Source: Acidobacteriota bacterium (GTDB lineage Bacteria > Acidobacteriota > Terriglobia > Bryobacterales > Bryobacteraceae). Taken from it: a stretch of DNA of 43,010 bases. The translations under genes were made by a program, and so were the position numbers. The notes beneath the pieces were generated by a model that was not told the DNA's origin, searched no databases, and was given only the letters and a program-made list of their open reading frames with translations. The stretch spans positions 1 through 43,010 of the forward strand of contig VFZX01000023.1 in NCBI GenBank assembly GCA_016871015.1. The letters run 5' to 3'. Shown here piece after piece: positions 9,201 through 18,105 of the stretch (the stretch's first letter is position 1; each line of letters begins with the position of its first letter).

Positions 9201-9828
9201 CCGGATTCAGCGTCACGTGCACGCGCTGATTGGCGCCCGAGATCACGTTCGACGCGCCATCCACCGTCACTTCCTTCTGCGTCCCGCGCGCGCCATTGAT
9301 GCTGAACAGGCGGACTCCACCGTCGTTCGACACCTGTCCGTTCACCGTGCTCACGACGCCCGGAATGATCTTCATCATGTCGAGAATGTTGCGGCCGTTC
9401 AGTGCGAGGTCCCGGATCTGCCGGTTGGTGATCAGCTCGCTCCGCTCGCCGGACTCGCTCTGGACTTGAAGCTGTGCCGCATCCGCGGTCACCGTGACGG
9501 ACTCCGCCGACGCCGCGACCTTCAGCTCAAGGTCGAGTCCCACGCGTGCGCCCGTCTCCAGCACGATCCGGTCGACTGCGAGCGTCGAGAAGCCCTGCCG
9601 TTCCGCCCTCAGGTTGTAGCGTCCAGGCGGCAGCAGCGCGAGGGTGTACAAGCCCTCCGGCGAAGACGATGTATCGGCGCTGAAGGCGGTCGCCGTATTG
9701 CGGACCGCGATCTTCACACCCGGCAGCACCGCGCCGCTTGAGTCGGTGACCCGGCCGCTGAGCGTCGCATTGCTGGTCTGGGACAGCGACACGGTCGAAA
9801 CGAGAAGCAGACAGAAAGCGAGTCTCAT
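6232..9828 (-). CDS. TonB-dependent receptor, Oar-like (complete)
   Basis: Complete 1198-aa outer-membrane receptor. A signal peptide (residues 1-16, ending SLSQ) leads into a carboxypeptidase-regulatory-like Ig-type domain (about residues 20-105, GRVTDSSGAVLPGVKI and PPGRYNLRAERQGF). Next comes a plug (about 120-240, with ALNGRNILDMMKIIPGV and VDGASNVISGANQ), then a large beta-barrel ending in the aromatic FYF before the stop. The 'iPGV' and 'NGaRgtqkevtVDG' motifs are typical of Oar-like proteins of Acidobacteriota. There is no SusD-like partner next to it, which separates it from Bacteroidota SusCD pairs. The ATG at 9828 has a TATAAT 8 bases upstream and no Shine-Dalgarno. A gene of the same family lies at 1-1935. 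The ligand is unknown. Confidence 0.93.
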   Translation of the reverse strand: MRLAFCLLLVSTVSLSQTSNATLSGRVTDSSGAVLPGVKIAVRNTATAFSADTSSSPEGLYTLALLPPGRYNLRAERQGFSTLAVDRIVLETGARVGLDLELKVAASAESVTVTADAAQLQVQSESGERSELITNRQIRDLALNGRNILDMMKIIPGVVSTVNGQVSNDGGVRLFSINGARGTQKEVTVDGASNVISGANQRVHVTLNPDAIQEVRILTSNYQAEFGKTAGGFIQYTTRSGSNQFHGGARYFRRHDSLNANNFFSNALGLPRQIYRYDYSGYDIGGPVLLPKIGFNRNRDKLFFFWNQEFYRQLIPAGARTLRMPTEAERNGDFSATTDGNGNPVALRDPLNGQPFAGNVIPRARFYADGQAILNVYPGANDTRGGARYNYSSQLSTQTPRREDIIRMDYNITDKTRLFGRFIQNTETTEQPYGGCNNIAFNYPLSRLKSTQAPRNAAFNLVHSFSPSLINELMVAPSRSKTTCDALDQGMLRSTHRINNFPLIFRNLDGSEVMPSFMFGGIANQTYPTNDIGKTPKRSGDANITITNNVSKLTGKHSFKTGFYFQQNRFYFTGRTPVNGDANFSNDVNNPLNAGHPYANALLGVYSQFAQADAQPEGRPQYRTIEGFVQDTWKVTSRLTLDYGLRISYIGPSIDQSSNNNVFLPEQFNPARAVRLYTPVRVGTAARAVDPANRPPTLTMANTLPAAFSGLIVPGSGDVLNGIAQARNGYLRGGFEARGSQWGPRFGFAYNASGDRSMVVRGGFGISYERVQGNVLLGQVNTPPTVTTPRLFYGTVADLANTSSGTLAPVNMNGYPRDGKIPNVYSYNLGIQKTLVRGTVLDVAYVGSLSRHLVQSRNLNAIPYFLTFQRAAQDPSRFADGVVPAVEAGLPAVYSQAGYSFSGNNALPLNFLRPFPGFGEINYREFAGSANYHALQVSASRRLGTSLTFDVAYTWSKNMNTGDVDFEGNHPYDTRRYDYSLADFDRTHTLVANYVYEIPTLPMAQSGKAKLVFGGWQVSGISQFYTGAPFELGLGIQGINAAQRMVGSYNLPVRPYRHGGASMRGNGIEINPDAFYVPGIADIGPYPRTYLRQPWFINHDLSVFKNIPLGDNPARRIQIRLEMFNFLNSTQFASVNSGTQLVTPAGAIGAAVFNSFGNLRITNNLRPAGHAAPLGQFFGEFNSARDPRIIQLAAKFYF

Positions 9829-9836
9829 GACTCGCG

Positions 9837-9842
9837 ATTATA
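9837..9842 (-). promoter_or_regulatory. Predicted -10 box (TATAAT) for the Oar-like receptor
   Basis: The minus strand reads GATATAATCGCGAGTCATG, with exactly 8 bases between TATAAT and the ATG at 9828. It lies in the 36-base gap after the Gfo/Idh/MocA stop, so the receptor is probably its own transcription unit. The predicted transcript is leaderless or nearly so. No clear -35. Confidence 0.55.
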
Positions 9843-9864
9843 TCGCTGCGAACGAATCTAGACG

Positions 9865-10986
9865 CTAGACGCTGACGCCCAGTTCCTTCCACGTCACCAT
9901 GCTCTTGCGATAAATCGCCTCGCGCCCCATGATCGCCGTGAGCGCCGCCGTGGCTCCGATCTCGATGCTCGCGTAGGGGCGCTGCCCTTCGCGGATGCAG
10001 CGGAAGAACTCAGCCATCGCGTTCTCGCGTCCCTTCTCGATCTCCTCCGTGAAGTACTTCGAAGGCTCACCGCGCATCGGATACAGCATCCCGCCGTTGA
10101 TTTCGAGCGACCCCTCCGATCCGAACACGATGTACCACTGGCCGTTCTTCAGCTCCCGCATCTGCCGCGGATGCAAGTAGAGCTGGCTGTAGTCGAGATG
10201 CATGTCGTTCTCGTACAGGTAGGTCACGCTGAACCCGTCCATCATTACCGAGCCCGCCGGGATGGTCTGCGGCAGGTACTTCTTGCCGTGCCCGAAGCAG
10301 CTCACCGGACGCGATCCCGCCGCCCAGTTGCACACATCCAGGTTGTGCACCGCGTTCTCGACGATCAAGTCGCCGGAGCGCTTCACGTCGTCGTACCAGG
10401 CCGGAAGCACCCGTTGCCCGGCGGCCGGATCCGTGGCGGTCGAATGGCGCTGCGCCTTGATGACAAACGGCGTCCCCACCGCCTTCACCTCGTGAATCTG
10501 CCGGATCGACTCGCGCACCGTCGGGTAGTAGCGCAACTGCTGTCCGATCTGGAGCCACGCCTTCGACGACCGCGCCGTCTTGAGCGCCATCGCTACCTGC
10601 TCGGGCGTGACGCCGAGTGGTTTCTCGCAGTAGACATACTTGCCCGCCTGCATTGCGATCGAGGCCATCTCGGCGTGCAGATCGCACGGCGTCGCGATCA
10701 CCACCGCGTCGATCTCCTTGAAGTCGAGCATCTGCCGGTAGTCCGTGAACGACCTCGGACTGTCGCGCGCCGCCATGCTGAGCGCGGCATCGCGCTTGCC
10801 GGAGTCGGTGTCGCACATTGCCGTCACGCGGACATCCGGCTGCGCGAGCACCTGCTTCACCAGCCCGGTTCCACGGTTGCCGATGCCGACGTGCGCCACG
10901 CGGATCTCGCGCTGCTGCGCCGGTGCAAGCGCCGCTGCCGCCGTGCCGAGCAGGAACTCGCGTCTGGGAGAAGAGGTCTGCGCCAT
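9865..10986 (-). CDS. Gfo/Idh/MocA oxidoreductase with Tat signal
   Basis: A 373-aa NAD(P)-dependent oxidoreductase of the Gfo/Idh/MocA family, which act on sugars and cyclitols. Residues 8-20 (RREFLLGTAAAAL) form a twin-arginine signal, so it should be exported folded with its cofactor. The Rossmann part follows: VAHVGIGNRGTG, acidic CDTD after strand 2, then VVIATPCDLHAEMA and the catalytic CEKP motif. A C-terminal beta-sheet domain completes it. The ATG at 10986 has AGGA upstream and directly precedes the Tat motif; a longer frame to 11184 would run through the upstream glycosyltransferase gene and is rejected. It is 13 bases after the GT39 stop, the last gene of the lysS-lol-asnB-GT39 run. 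A second Tat-type member is encoded at 30338-31636. Confidence 0.9.
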   Translation of the reverse strand: MAQTSSPRREFLLGTAAAALAPAQQREIRVAHVGIGNRGTGLVKQVLAQPDVRVTAMCDTDSGKRDAALSMAARDSPRSFTDYRQMLDFKEIDAVVIATPCDLHAEMASIAMQAGKYVYCEKPLGVTPEQVAMALKTARSSKAWLQIGQQLRYYPTVRESIRQIHEVKAVGTPFVIKAQRHSTATDPAAGQRVLPAWYDDVKRSGDLIVENAVHNLDVCNWAAGSRPVSCFGHGKKYLPQTIPAGSVMMDGFSVTYLYENDMHLDYSQLYLHPRQMRELKNGQWYIVFGSEGSLEINGGMLYPMRGEPSKYFTEEIEKGRENAMAEFFRCIREGQRPYASIEIGATAALTAIMGREAIYRKSMVTWKELGVSV

Positions 10987-10999
10987 ATGGAATCCTATT

Positions 11000-12733
11000 T
11001 TACTGGTTGGCGAATAGGAACTTGCCGCCGCTCGCTCTGACCAGGTGCAGGGACTCCTTGCCCACCAGCCGCTCGATGCGCGGCCGAGACGGCCCCTCCA
11101 CCAGCAAGTAGTGGCGCTCGCCGGACCGCCAGCGGACCGCGAACCCGGCGTCGTCCAGGAACACCGCGGGCGCCCCCGGCGCATACGAGCCGTACTCGAG
11201 GTTGTTCACCCTGCCGTTCAACAGCCAACCGCGCGTGTTCGCGTAAAAAAACACGGAGGAGAACGTGTAGTACTGATTGTCGAAAATCACTTGTCCTGGA
11301 GGCGCCATCCGCAGCGCTTCGGCGAGCGGACGCGACGCTAGGTACGGATCGAACACAACCATTGCCAGCCGCGCGGCATGGAAGAATCCGGTCATCATTG
11401 CCACCAGCGCCACGGCAGGACGCCGCACTGCCAGCACTCCCGCCGCGCAAGCGGCCGCCGCCATCAACAGAGGCGTGCGGAGATAGGCGAACGCGCCCAG
11501 CGTCAGGTCGCGCATATGCCCGAGCGACAGCGTGTAAGCTTCCGGATTCAACGTCAGCGCCACCGAGATGTCACCCGGCGTGGGCATCCCGGCGGTCACA
11601 GCGAACAGGATTGCCAGCACCACCGTGAGCAGCGCCGCCACGGCTGTGGCGAGGATGCTCCCCTTACGGATCCACGGACTGCCCTGATCGATCGCGCGGC
11701 CGAGCAACAGCGCCAGCGCCGGATAGCAGGGCATCGAATAGTACTCCTGCGTCGTCGAGAACGTGAAGAAAACGAGCAGGAAACCCGCCCAGCAGAAGCA
11801 CAGCAGCCTGAGCCGCGCGCCGCGCTCGCTCAAGCCGTCCCGGTTGAAGATCGAAGGCAGGTAGACGCTCCACGGGAACAGCCACAGCAGGTGGAATCCC
11901 CAGAACAGCAGCCGCGGCACCGTGTTGTAGTCGCGCGGATGCCGCATGTTCAGGAACCGGAACAGGTGCTCGTTCAAGAAGAAGAACCAGAAGAACCCGT
12001 GGTACTCGCCCGGCGCCGAGCGCATCGTGAAGTCGAAGTAGGGAGGATTCCGGAGTGTCGCCAACACCACCCACGGCGCCGCGATCGCAGTCAGCACCAC
12101 AATCCCTGAGAACGGCCGCAACCATCGCCATTGGCTCCACGTCCGCGTGAACGACAGGTACAGGATCACCGCGGCCAACGGGAACAACATCGCGATCAAC
12201 CCCTTCAACAGGAATCCCGCGCCCTGGCCCGCCCAAAACACGAGCGCCCAGGATTGTTTCCCCTCTTCCATCGCCCGCAGGAAGGCCCACAGCGACAGGG
12301 TGATGGTGAGCGTGAGCACCACGTCCGGGATCAGGATCCGCGTGAACAGGAACATCCCTACGCACGTCGCCATGACCAGCCCTGCGTAGAGGCCCGCGCG
12401 TTCCCCGAATGCCCAAGCGCCGATGCGGCCCGTCAGCCAGCACAGCGCGATGATCGCCAGCACGAGCGGAATCCGCGCGGCCCAGTCATGCACTCCGAAC
12501 ACGGCGAAGGAGACCGCGATCATCCAGTACTTGAGCGGAGCTTTCTCGAGATAGGCCACCCCATTGAGCCGCGCCGTCACCCAGTCGCCGGACTCGAGCA
12601 TGTTGCGCGCGATCTGCGCCTGCACCGCATCCACGTCATCCATTAGCGACGGCGGACTGATTGCGCAGCCGCCAAAAATGACGGCCGCCACCAGGACCAC
12701 AATCAGTTCGTAGCGGAGGTTCGCCGGAGCCAA
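11000..12733 (-). CDS. GT39/ArnT-like membrane glycosyltransferase
   Basis: About 577 aa, an integral membrane glycosyltransferase of the dolichyl/undecaprenyl-phosphate-sugar type (GT39/PMT/ArnT superfamily, GT-C fold). The first loop after TM1 carries the acidic pair (MDDVDA) in place of the family's DE. Then follow [17 protein letters not shown] and [10 protein letters not shown], matching the ArnT pattern GdWlvP..nG..yfeKPPl.yW. About a dozen hydrophobic segments follow, and a soluble C-terminal tail ends in residues [13 protein letters not shown]. The start is uncertain. I use the in-frame TTG at 12733, which keeps a charged residue before TM1 and overlaps asnB by 31 bases. A GTG at 12700 is the alternative and would give a 2-base gap. 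The longer frame to 13108 is an asnB shadow. Context suggests surface glycan or lipid modification. Confidence 0.82.
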   Translation of the reverse strand: MAPANLRYELIVVLVAAVIFGGCAISPPSLMDDVDAVQAQIARNMLESGDWVTARLNGVAYLEKAPLKYWMIAVSFAVFGVHDWAARIPLVLAIIALCWLTGRIGAWAFGERAGLYAGLVMATCVGMFLFTRILIPDVVLTLTITLSLWAFLRAMEEGKQSWALVFWAGQGAGFLLKGLIAMLFPLAAVILYLSFTRTWSQWRWLRPFSGIVVLTAIAAPWVVLATLRNPPYFDFTMRSAPGEYHGFFWFFFLNEHLFRFLNMRHPRDYNTVPRLLFWGFHLLWLFPWSVYLPSIFNRDGLSERGARLRLLCFCWAGFLLVFFTFSTTQEYYSMPCYPALALLLGRAIDQGSPWIRKGSILATAVAALLTVVLAILFAVTAGMPTPGDISVALTLNPEAYTLSLGHMRDLTLGAFAYLRTPLLMAAAACAAGVLAVRRPAVALVAMMTGFFHAARLAMVVFDPYLASRPLAEALRMAPPGQVIFDNQYYTFSSVFFYANTRGWLLNGRVNNLEYGSYAPGAPAVFLDDAGFAVRWRSGERHYLLVEGPSRPRIERLVGKESLHLVRASGGKFLFANQ

Positions 12734-14553
12734 AGGAACAAGGTTAGCAGACCCCACAACGGGTACCCGGCGTTGATCCGCCGGTCGAAGTGATCCTGCA
12801 TCAGCCGCTCCACGGCCGGCCAGCGCAGCAGTTCGAACCGTTCCACCGACCGCCGGTTCACCGTGTCGAGCAGCAGCGGCTTGAGCTTGGTCCGGAACCA
12901 GTGATGCGCGGGAATGTCGAAACCCTCCTTGGGCCGCGTTAACACCGTTCCTGGAAGCTTGCCGCGCATCGTTTCCTTGAGCAGGTACTTCAACCGCGAG
13001 CCCCGGATCTTGAAGGACAACGGAAGCGTGGACGCGAACTCTACGATCCGGTGGTCGAGGAACGGCGGCCGGATCTCGATCGAGTGCGCCATGCTCATCC
13101 GGTCGCATTTGTACAGGATGTCCTCAGGCAGGTAAAGCTGCTGGTCGAGAAAGATCAGACTGTTGACGTCTTCGCGCGACGGAATCAGGTCCGCTGGATG
13201 CACCGGGGCGGGATCGGTCATCAACTCTTTCTTCCGCGCCCGCGAGAACGCGCCATTCCAAAACATATGCGCTTCCACCGGTGGCATCAGCGAGCCTTCA
13301 AGGAACCGCTTCACTTTGAATTCCAGGCTGATCTTGTCGTCGGACACCGGCAGTAACCGGCGTGCCACCGACAGCATAAACTGGCGGACGCCCGGCGGAA
13401 CCAGCATCCGCATCCACTGCGCATAGTGGTCGGCCAGGTACGTCGTGTAGCCGCCAAACAGCTCATCCGCACCCTCCCCGCTCAGGGCCACCGTCACATG
13501 ACGCCGTGTCATCTCGGACAAGTACCACACGGGCAGCGCGCCCGCGTCCGCACTCGGCTCGTCGGAATAGTAGCTCATCTTCTCGACCGCCGACGCCAGA
13601 TCAAGGTCCGGCGCGAGATCCAGTTCATGGTGGTCCGTGCCATAGTGTTTCGATACCAGACGGAAGAACGGACTCTCATCAAAACTCCGTCCCTGAAACG
13701 AAACCGAGAACGTCTTCAGTTTCCCCGGAAACGCCTGCGCGGCGTAGTGCGTGACGGCTGACGAGTCGACACCTCCGCTGAGCCAAATGCCCAGAGGCAC
13801 ATCCGACACCAGGTGTTCCCGCACCGCGCGCGCCAACAAGGAATCAAGCTCTGCCTTGGCATCTTCGAGGCTCCAATCCCGCTCCTCACACTTTGGCGAC
13901 CAGTACGCTCCGCGCTGGATCCCGTTTGGTGTCCACTCGAGCCACGTACCAGGCTCCAGCTTCTCGACGCCTTGAAGCATCGTCATCGGTCGCGGCATAT
14001 AGTTGAGCGACAGAAAGCAGCTCAGTCCATGCGGATCCAGGTGGCGCTCGACCGCCGGGTGCGCAATCACCGCCTTGACTTCGGACCCGAAATGCAACTC
14101 GCGCCCGCGCTTGTAGATGTAGAGCGGCTTGATGCCCATCCGGTCGCGCGCCAGGATCAGCCGTTTCTCGCGCTCCTCCCAAATAGCGGCCGCGAACATA
14201 CCGTTCAGCCGGGCGAAACATTCGTGCCTCCACGCCATCCACGCTTGCAGCACCACTTCGGTGTCGCAGTTGGATTCCAACCGGTGTCCCAACTGTTCCA
14301 GCTCCCGCCGCAGTTCACGGAAATTGTAGATCTCTCCGTTGAATACGATGACGGTGTTGCCGTCCGCGGACCGCAGCGGCTGATCGCCGCCCGACAGATC
14401 CAGGATCTTCAACCGCACCGCGCCGAGCGCCACCACTGGCGACACGTAGCGGCCCTGCTGATCCGGACCGCGATGGCGGATCGATTCCACCGCCACTCCG
14501 ATCGGATCCTCCGGACCTCCATCCAGCCGGGTGAACCCGGCGATTCCGCACAT
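12703..14553 (-). CDS. asnB: Asparagine synthetase (glutamine-hydrolysing)
   Basis: 616 aa. Transfers glutamine amide nitrogen to aspartate, or to another carboxylate in glycan pathways, with ATP. It starts MCGIAG, so Cys2 is the class II glutaminase nucleophile after Met removal. [21 protein letters not shown] and CDTEVV complete the glutaminase domain (to about residue 200). The synthetase domain begins with the ATP-pyrophosphatase loop LSGGVDSS, then [12 protein letters not shown] and the late motif RPKEGFDIP. Length and motifs are complete. It sits 10 bases after the LolC/E-like gene and ahead of the GT39 gene. Asparagine synthetase paralogues are common in polysaccharide gene clusters, and the adjacent membrane glycosyltransferase is in line with that, but general asparagine synthesis is equally possible. 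Confidence 0.92.
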   Translation of the reverse strand: MCGIAGFTRLDGGPEDPIGVAVESIRHRGPDQQGRYVSPVVALGAVRLKILDLSGGDQPLRSADGNTVIVFNGEIYNFRELRRELEQLGHRLESNCDTEVVLQAWMAWRHECFARLNGMFAAAIWEEREKRLILARDRMGIKPLYIYKRGRELHFGSEVKAVIAHPAVERHLDPHGLSCFLSLNYMPRPMTMLQGVEKLEPGTWLEWTPNGIQRGAYWSPKCEERDWSLEDAKAELDSLLARAVREHLVSDVPLGIWLSGGVDSSAVTHYAAQAFPGKLKTFSVSFQGRSFDESPFFRLVSKHYGTDHHELDLAPDLDLASAVEKMSYYSDEPSADAGALPVWYLSEMTRRHVTVALSGEGADELFGGYTTYLADHYAQWMRMLVPPGVRQFMLSVARRLLPVSDDKISLEFKVKRFLEGSLMPPVEAHMFWNGAFSRARKKELMTDPAPVHPADLIPSREDVNSLIFLDQQLYLPEDILYKCDRMSMAHSIEIRPPFLDHRIVEFASTLPLSFKIRGSRLKYLLKETMRGKLPGTVLTRPKEGFDIPAHHWFRTKLKPLLLDTVNRRSVERFELLRWPAVERLMQDHFDRRINAGYPLWGLLTLFLWLRRTSATN

Positions 14554-14563
14554 CCCCTACCGC

Positions 14564-15793
14564 TCACTCATACCGCAGCGCCTCAGCCGGCGCGATCCCG
14601 GACGCGCTCCTTGATGGATAGAGCGTTGCGATCAGGCTCACCAACATGGCACCGGCCGCCACTCCCAGCCCATCGGCCAGGTGCGGCTCGAACGGCACGT
14701 AGCTCAGCGAGTAGATGGCGTCGTTGAGCTTGATCACTTCGAACTTGTTGCCCAGGTAGCAGGCGAGCCACCCTCCCGCCAGCCCAAGCGCGGTCCCCGC
14801 GAATCCGATCAGCACGCCCTGAAGCAGGAAGATCAGCCGGACCTGCTGATGGCTCGCTCCAAACGACATCAGCAATGCGATGTCGCGATGCTTTTCCATC
14901 ACCATCATGATCAGCGACGTGAGAATATTGAGCGCCGCCACACCCTGGATCAACCCGATGATCACCACCATCGCCGCCTTCTCGCCCTGCAGCGCCGTCA
15001 ACAGCGGCTTGTTTTGCTCGCGCCAGTTGGTCACGGTGAGCTTGGGCGGCAGGAGCTTCGTGGCCTCGGCCGACACACTGACCGCCTCAAACACGTCATC
15101 AATCTGCATCTCGACCGCGTTGACCACGTCGGCCAGCCCCAGCGCGGTTTGCGAGGCCTGAAGCGAAGTGAACGCGAAGGAGTTGTCGACCTCGTAGAAG
15201 CCCGACTCAAACACACCCGTGACACGGAACGGAAACTCATCGAGCCGCTGTCCCATGGCCGTCATCTGCGGAGTGACCACGCGGACCGGAGATCCCACCG
15301 TCGCGCCCAGTTGCGCCGCCAGCCGGGATCCCAGGATTAACGGCATCCTCCCGTTCGCATCTGCCTTCCAGTCCTCGAATCCGCCCTTCTTCAAGTTCTT
15401 GAGCACTTCGGGGGGCTTTGCTTCACCCGGCGGCAGGATCCCTTTGAGTACTCCTCCCACCGGCTGGTTCGCATAGAAGATCACCGTGCCATAGAGCGAC
15501 GGCGCGACGTCGGTGACGTGCTTCACCGGTTTCATCTTCTGGATGATTTCGCGCCAGTTGACGATGCCCTCCTGGGTCACGGCTTCGAGCACCGTTACGT
15601 GCCCCACCGCGCCGAGAAGATTGCGTTGCAGCGTATTGCGGAATCCGGTATTGATTGCCAGCGCGATCACCAGCGCCGCGACGCCGGATGCCACGCCCAG
15701 CACCGAAATGCCGGTGATCACTGAAATCACCGCCTGCTTGCGCTTGGCTGTGAGATAGCGCAGCGCGACGAAGAGCTCGAAGCGGTTAGGCAT
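14564..15793 (-). CDS. LolC/LolE-like lipoprotein-release ABC permease
   Basis: 409 aa, inner-membrane permease of the LolCDE type that extracts lipoproteins for the outer membrane. The order is the N-terminal FELFVALRYL motif, TM1 (about residues 20-48, SVITGISVLGVASGVAALVI), a large periplasmic domain (about 50-265) and three C-terminal TM helices of the FtsX domain, including IGLIQGVAALNILTSLIMMV and the cytoplasmic RDIALLMSFGA segment. It ends PAEALRYE, a classic LolC/E tail. The start at 15793 gives MPNRFELF and overlaps the lysS stop by 8 bases (ATGCCTAA); an ATG three codons earlier is possible. No LolD-like ATPase gene follows, so the partner must be encoded elsewhere. Confidence 0.88.
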   Translation of the reverse strand: MPNRFELFVALRYLTAKRKQAVISVITGISVLGVASGVAALVIALAINTGFRNTLQRNLLGAVGHVTVLEAVTQEGIVNWREIIQKMKPVKHVTDVAPSLYGTVIFYANQPVGGVLKGILPPGEAKPPEVLKNLKKGGFEDWKADANGRMPLILGSRLAAQLGATVGSPVRVVTPQMTAMGQRLDEFPFRVTGVFESGFYEVDNSFAFTSLQASQTALGLADVVNAVEMQIDDVFEAVSVSAEATKLLPPKLTVTNWREQNKPLLTALQGEKAAMVVIIGLIQGVAALNILTSLIMMVMEKHRDIALLMSFGASHQQVRLIFLLQGVLIGFAGTALGLAGGWLACYLGNKFEVIKLNDAIYSLSYVPFEPHLADGLGVAAGAMLVSLIATLYPSRSASGIAPAEALRYE

Positions 15794-17291
15794 CAAACGC
15801 ACGAAGTTGTTCCGCGATCCCGATGGGACCTTCGGGGCGCAGCAGCGGGAACAGAATCACGTCGCGGATCGAGGTGCAGCCGGTCAGGATCATCGCCACG
15901 CGGTCGATGCCAATCCCTTCGCCTCCCGTCGGCGGAAGTCCGTAGCACAGCGCCCGGACGTAGTCCTCGTCCATCTGGTGTGCCTCATCGTCGCCCTTCT
16001 CGATCATCGCAAGCTGCATCTCGAAGCGCCGCCGCTGCTCCTGGGGATCGTTCAACTCGGTGTAGGCGTTGCCGATCTCCATGCCCGCGGCATAGATCTC
16101 GAACCGGTCGACGAAGGCTGGGTCGTCGAGGCTGTTCTTCGACAGCGGTGAAGTCTCCACCGGATATTGATGAATGATGGTGGGCTGGATGAGCTTGGCC
16201 TCAGCCGCCCGCTCGAAGATCTCGAGGAGCTGCTCCCCCGCTGTCGGCTTGTGAGAATGGCGTCCGAGCCACTCGGGGTCCGCCACGTTGTCCATGGATG
16301 GCCGTCCATCCCCGTCCCAGAACTCGACCACCGCCTCGCGGATCGTGTACCGCCGGATGTGGCCAAAGTCAATCTGATGGCCGTCGTAGCTGGCGATTGT
16401 GGTTCCGATGGCGTCGATGGCAACCTGCTTGAGCAGTTCGCAGGAAAAATCCATCAATACCTGATAGTCGGCGTAGGCTTGATAGAACTCGAGCATCGTG
16501 AACTCGGGATTGTGCCTGGTCGAGACACCCTCGTTGCGGAAGTTCCGGTTGATCTCGTAGACGCGCTCGAGCCCGCCCACCACCAGCCGCTTGAGGTAAA
16601 GCTCGGGTGCGATGCGCAGGAACAGGTCGATGTCGAGCGTGTTGTGGTGGGTGACGAAGGGCCGCGCCGCGGCGCCCCCATAGAGCGGCTGCATCATCGG
16701 CGTCTCCACCTCGACGAAGCCCCGCTCCTCGAGCTGCCGCCGGAAGCTCGAAACTACCTTGGCCCGGGTGATGAACGCTGCCCTGGACTGGGGGCTCACG
16801 GTCAAGTCCAGGTACCGTTGCCGGTAGCGTGTCTCGACGTCCTCCAGGCCGTGGAACTTTTCAGGCATCGGCAGCAGGATCTTCGACAGGAAATAGATCC
16901 GCTCCACGTGGATGCTGAGCTCTCCTGCCCGCGTCCGGAACACGTATCCCTCGAACCCGATGATGTCGCCGATGTCGAGCAGCTCGTAAAGCTTCCAGCC
17001 GGCCTCGTCGATAGAGTCCTTGCGGACGTAGATCTGCAGTCTGGAACCATTCTGCTGCAGGTGTGCGAATCCCGCCTTGCCCATCCGGCGCATGGTCATG
17101 ATGCGTCCGGCGGCCTTCACCTGGACCCTCGGAGTGTCCAATTCTTCAGCAGTCTTCGCGGAATACGCGGCTACGATGTCCGGAATCAGGTGAGTGGCGT
17201 CGAACCGCTGGCCGTACGGCCGGAAGCCCAGACCCTCGATCTGCCGTGCCTTTTCCAGGCGCTGCCGGATCAGTTCAGTCTCAAGCGACAA
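15786..17291 (-). CDS. lysS: Lysyl-tRNA synthetase, class II
   Basis: 501 aa, charges tRNA-Lys with lysine in the cytoplasm. An N-terminal OB-fold anticodon-binding domain (about residues 55-150; [21 protein letters not shown]) precedes the class II catalytic core. Motif 2 appears as [20 protein letters not shown], and motif 3 as [13 protein letters not shown] near the C-terminus; this length and order are normal for LysS. The start codon is TTG at 17291, supported by GGGAG at 17298-17302 with a 6-base spacer. The nearby ATG at 17304 is out of frame and closes at once. First gene of the minus-strand run and overlaps the permease gene by 8 bases. Confidence 0.96.
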   Translation of the reverse strand: MSLETELIRQRLEKARQIEGLGFRPYGQRFDATHLIPDIVAAYSAKTAEELDTPRVQVKAAGRIMTMRRMGKAGFAHLQQNGSRLQIYVRKDSIDEAGWKLYELLDIGDIIGFEGYVFRTRAGELSIHVERIYFLSKILLPMPEKFHGLEDVETRYRQRYLDLTVSPQSRAAFITRAKVVSSFRRQLEERGFVEVETPMMQPLYGGAAARPFVTHHNTLDIDLFLRIAPELYLKRLVVGGLERVYEINRNFRNEGVSTRHNPEFTMLEFYQAYADYQVLMDFSCELLKQVAIDAIGTTIASYDGHQIDFGHIRRYTIREAVVEFWDGDGRPSMDNVADPEWLGRHSHKPTAGEQLLEIFERAAEAKLIQPTIIHQYPVETSPLSKNSLDDPAFVDRFEIYAAGMEIGNAYTELNDPQEQRRRFEMQLAMIEKGDDEAHQMDEDYVRALCYGLPPTGGEGIGIDRVAMILTGCTSIRDVILFPLLRPEGPIGIAEQLRAFDA

Positions 17292-17297
17292 GTGAAA

Positions 17298-17302
17298 CTC
17301 CC
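17298..17302 (-). promoter_or_regulatory. Shine-Dalgarno (GGGAG) selecting a TTG start for lysS
   Basis: GGGAG lies 6 bases before TTG at 17291. It decides the start of an essential gene that has no usable in-frame ATG at this end. With the predicted -10 at 17314-17319 the leader would be about 16 bases. Confidence 0.7.
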
Positions 17303-17313
17303 ATAAACTCTTG

Positions 17314-17321
17314 ATTATAAT
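17314..17321. promoter_or_regulatory. Shared palindromic -10 for divergent lysS and GT2 genes
   Basis: ATTATAAT is its own reverse complement and so presents TATAAT on both strands: 17316-17321 for the plus-strand GT2 gene and 17314-17319 for lysS. On the plus strand only 6 bases separate TATAAT from the TTG at 17328, giving a leaderless prediction. On the minus strand there is room for a short leader with a Shine-Dalgarno. Transcription in the two directions should be mutually exclusive. Prediction only. Confidence 0.55.
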
Positions 17322-17327
17322 TGACCA

Positions 17328-18056
17328 TTGAAGTCCCTCTCGATCGTCATCCCGGCATACAACGAGGAGCAGCGTCTTCCCCAGACGCTCGAGCTGGTAG
17401 TTGACTACCTGAAATCACGCAACTTCCGCTTCGCCGAGGTGCTGGTGGTGGACGACGGATCCAGGGACGGCACGGCGGAAGTCGCACGGCGCGCCGGAGC
17501 GCAATGGCCCGAAATCAAGCTGCTGCAGAACCCCGGCAACCGGGGCAAGGGATATTCGATCCGGAACGGAATGCTGAAGGCCCAAGGCGACTGGGTCCTG
17601 TTCAGTGACGCGGACCTGTCGGCTCCGATCGAGGAGTTGCCCAAGCTCGAGCAGGCGGTCCAACAGCAGAACGCCGCGGTTGCCATCGGATCCCGCGCGC
17701 TGGACAGGTCGCTGATCGGCGTGCACCAGTCGGCGTTCCGCGAGACGGCCGGCCGGTTCTTCAACCTGCTGATGCGGATCCTGGTCGGGCTGCCGTTCTG
17801 GGACACCCAGTGCGGATTCAAGCTGTTCCGGGCCGACGCCGCACGGGAAGTGTTCAGCCGCGTGACGACGGACCGGTTTGGGTTCGACGTCGAAGCGTTG
17901 TTCATCGCTAAGCTAAAGAAATATAAGACCGTAGAGGTGCCCGTCCGGTGGAACCACGCGGAAGGAACCAAGGTCAGCATGTTCGGGGACTCTGTTGACA
18001 TGTTCCTCGACCTGGTCCGGGTCCGCCTCAAACAATTTCAAGGTTTTTACAAATAG
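17328..18056 (+). CDS. Family 2 glycosyltransferase, dolichyl-phosphate-sugar synthase type
   Basis: 242 aa, GT-A fold glycosyltransferase that moves a sugar from a nucleotide donor to a polyprenyl phosphate (ALG5/DPM-like). Motifs in order: SIVIPAYNEEQRLPQTL at the N-terminus, VLVVDDGSRDGTAEVA, GNRGKGYSIRNGML, the metal-binding SDADLSAPIEEL, and the acceptor-side FWDTQCGFKLFRADAA. FGFDVEALFIAKL and VPVRWNH near the C-terminus are typical of the ALG5-like subgroup. There is no C-terminal membrane domain. The start is TTG at 17328, directly before the conserved first strand; no ATG is available and a TATAAT ends 7 bases earlier. A polyprenyl-phosphate-sugar made by this enzyme is the kind of donor the GT39 protein at 11000-12733 would use; that link is inference. 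Confidence 0.9.
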   Translation: MKSLSIVIPAYNEEQRLPQTLELVVDYLKSRNFRFAEVLVVDDGSRDGTAEVARRAGAQWPEIKLLQNPGNRGKGYSIRNGMLKAQGDWVLFSDADLSAPIEELPKLEQAVQQQNAAVAIGSRALDRSLIGVHQSAFRETAGRFFNLLMRILVGLPFWDTQCGFKLFRADAAREVFSRVTTDRFGFDVEALFIAKLKKYKTVEVPVRWNHAEGTKVSMFGDSVDMFLDLVRVRLKQFQGFYK

Positions 18057-18105
18057 CTGATCATTTTCCGGCGCCGATCGCGCATGTTCGAGTGAGGTAC
18101 TCAAC

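Noticed and set aside
11378-12109. 243-codon plus-strand frame inside the GT39 gene
   Set aside because: The Arg/Gln/His-rich translation is antisense to membrane-segment codons; no domain.
12734-13108. N-terminal extension of the GT39 protein to 13108
   Set aside because: It is a shadow of the asnB C-terminus; the first family motif appears only after about residue 125 of that frame.
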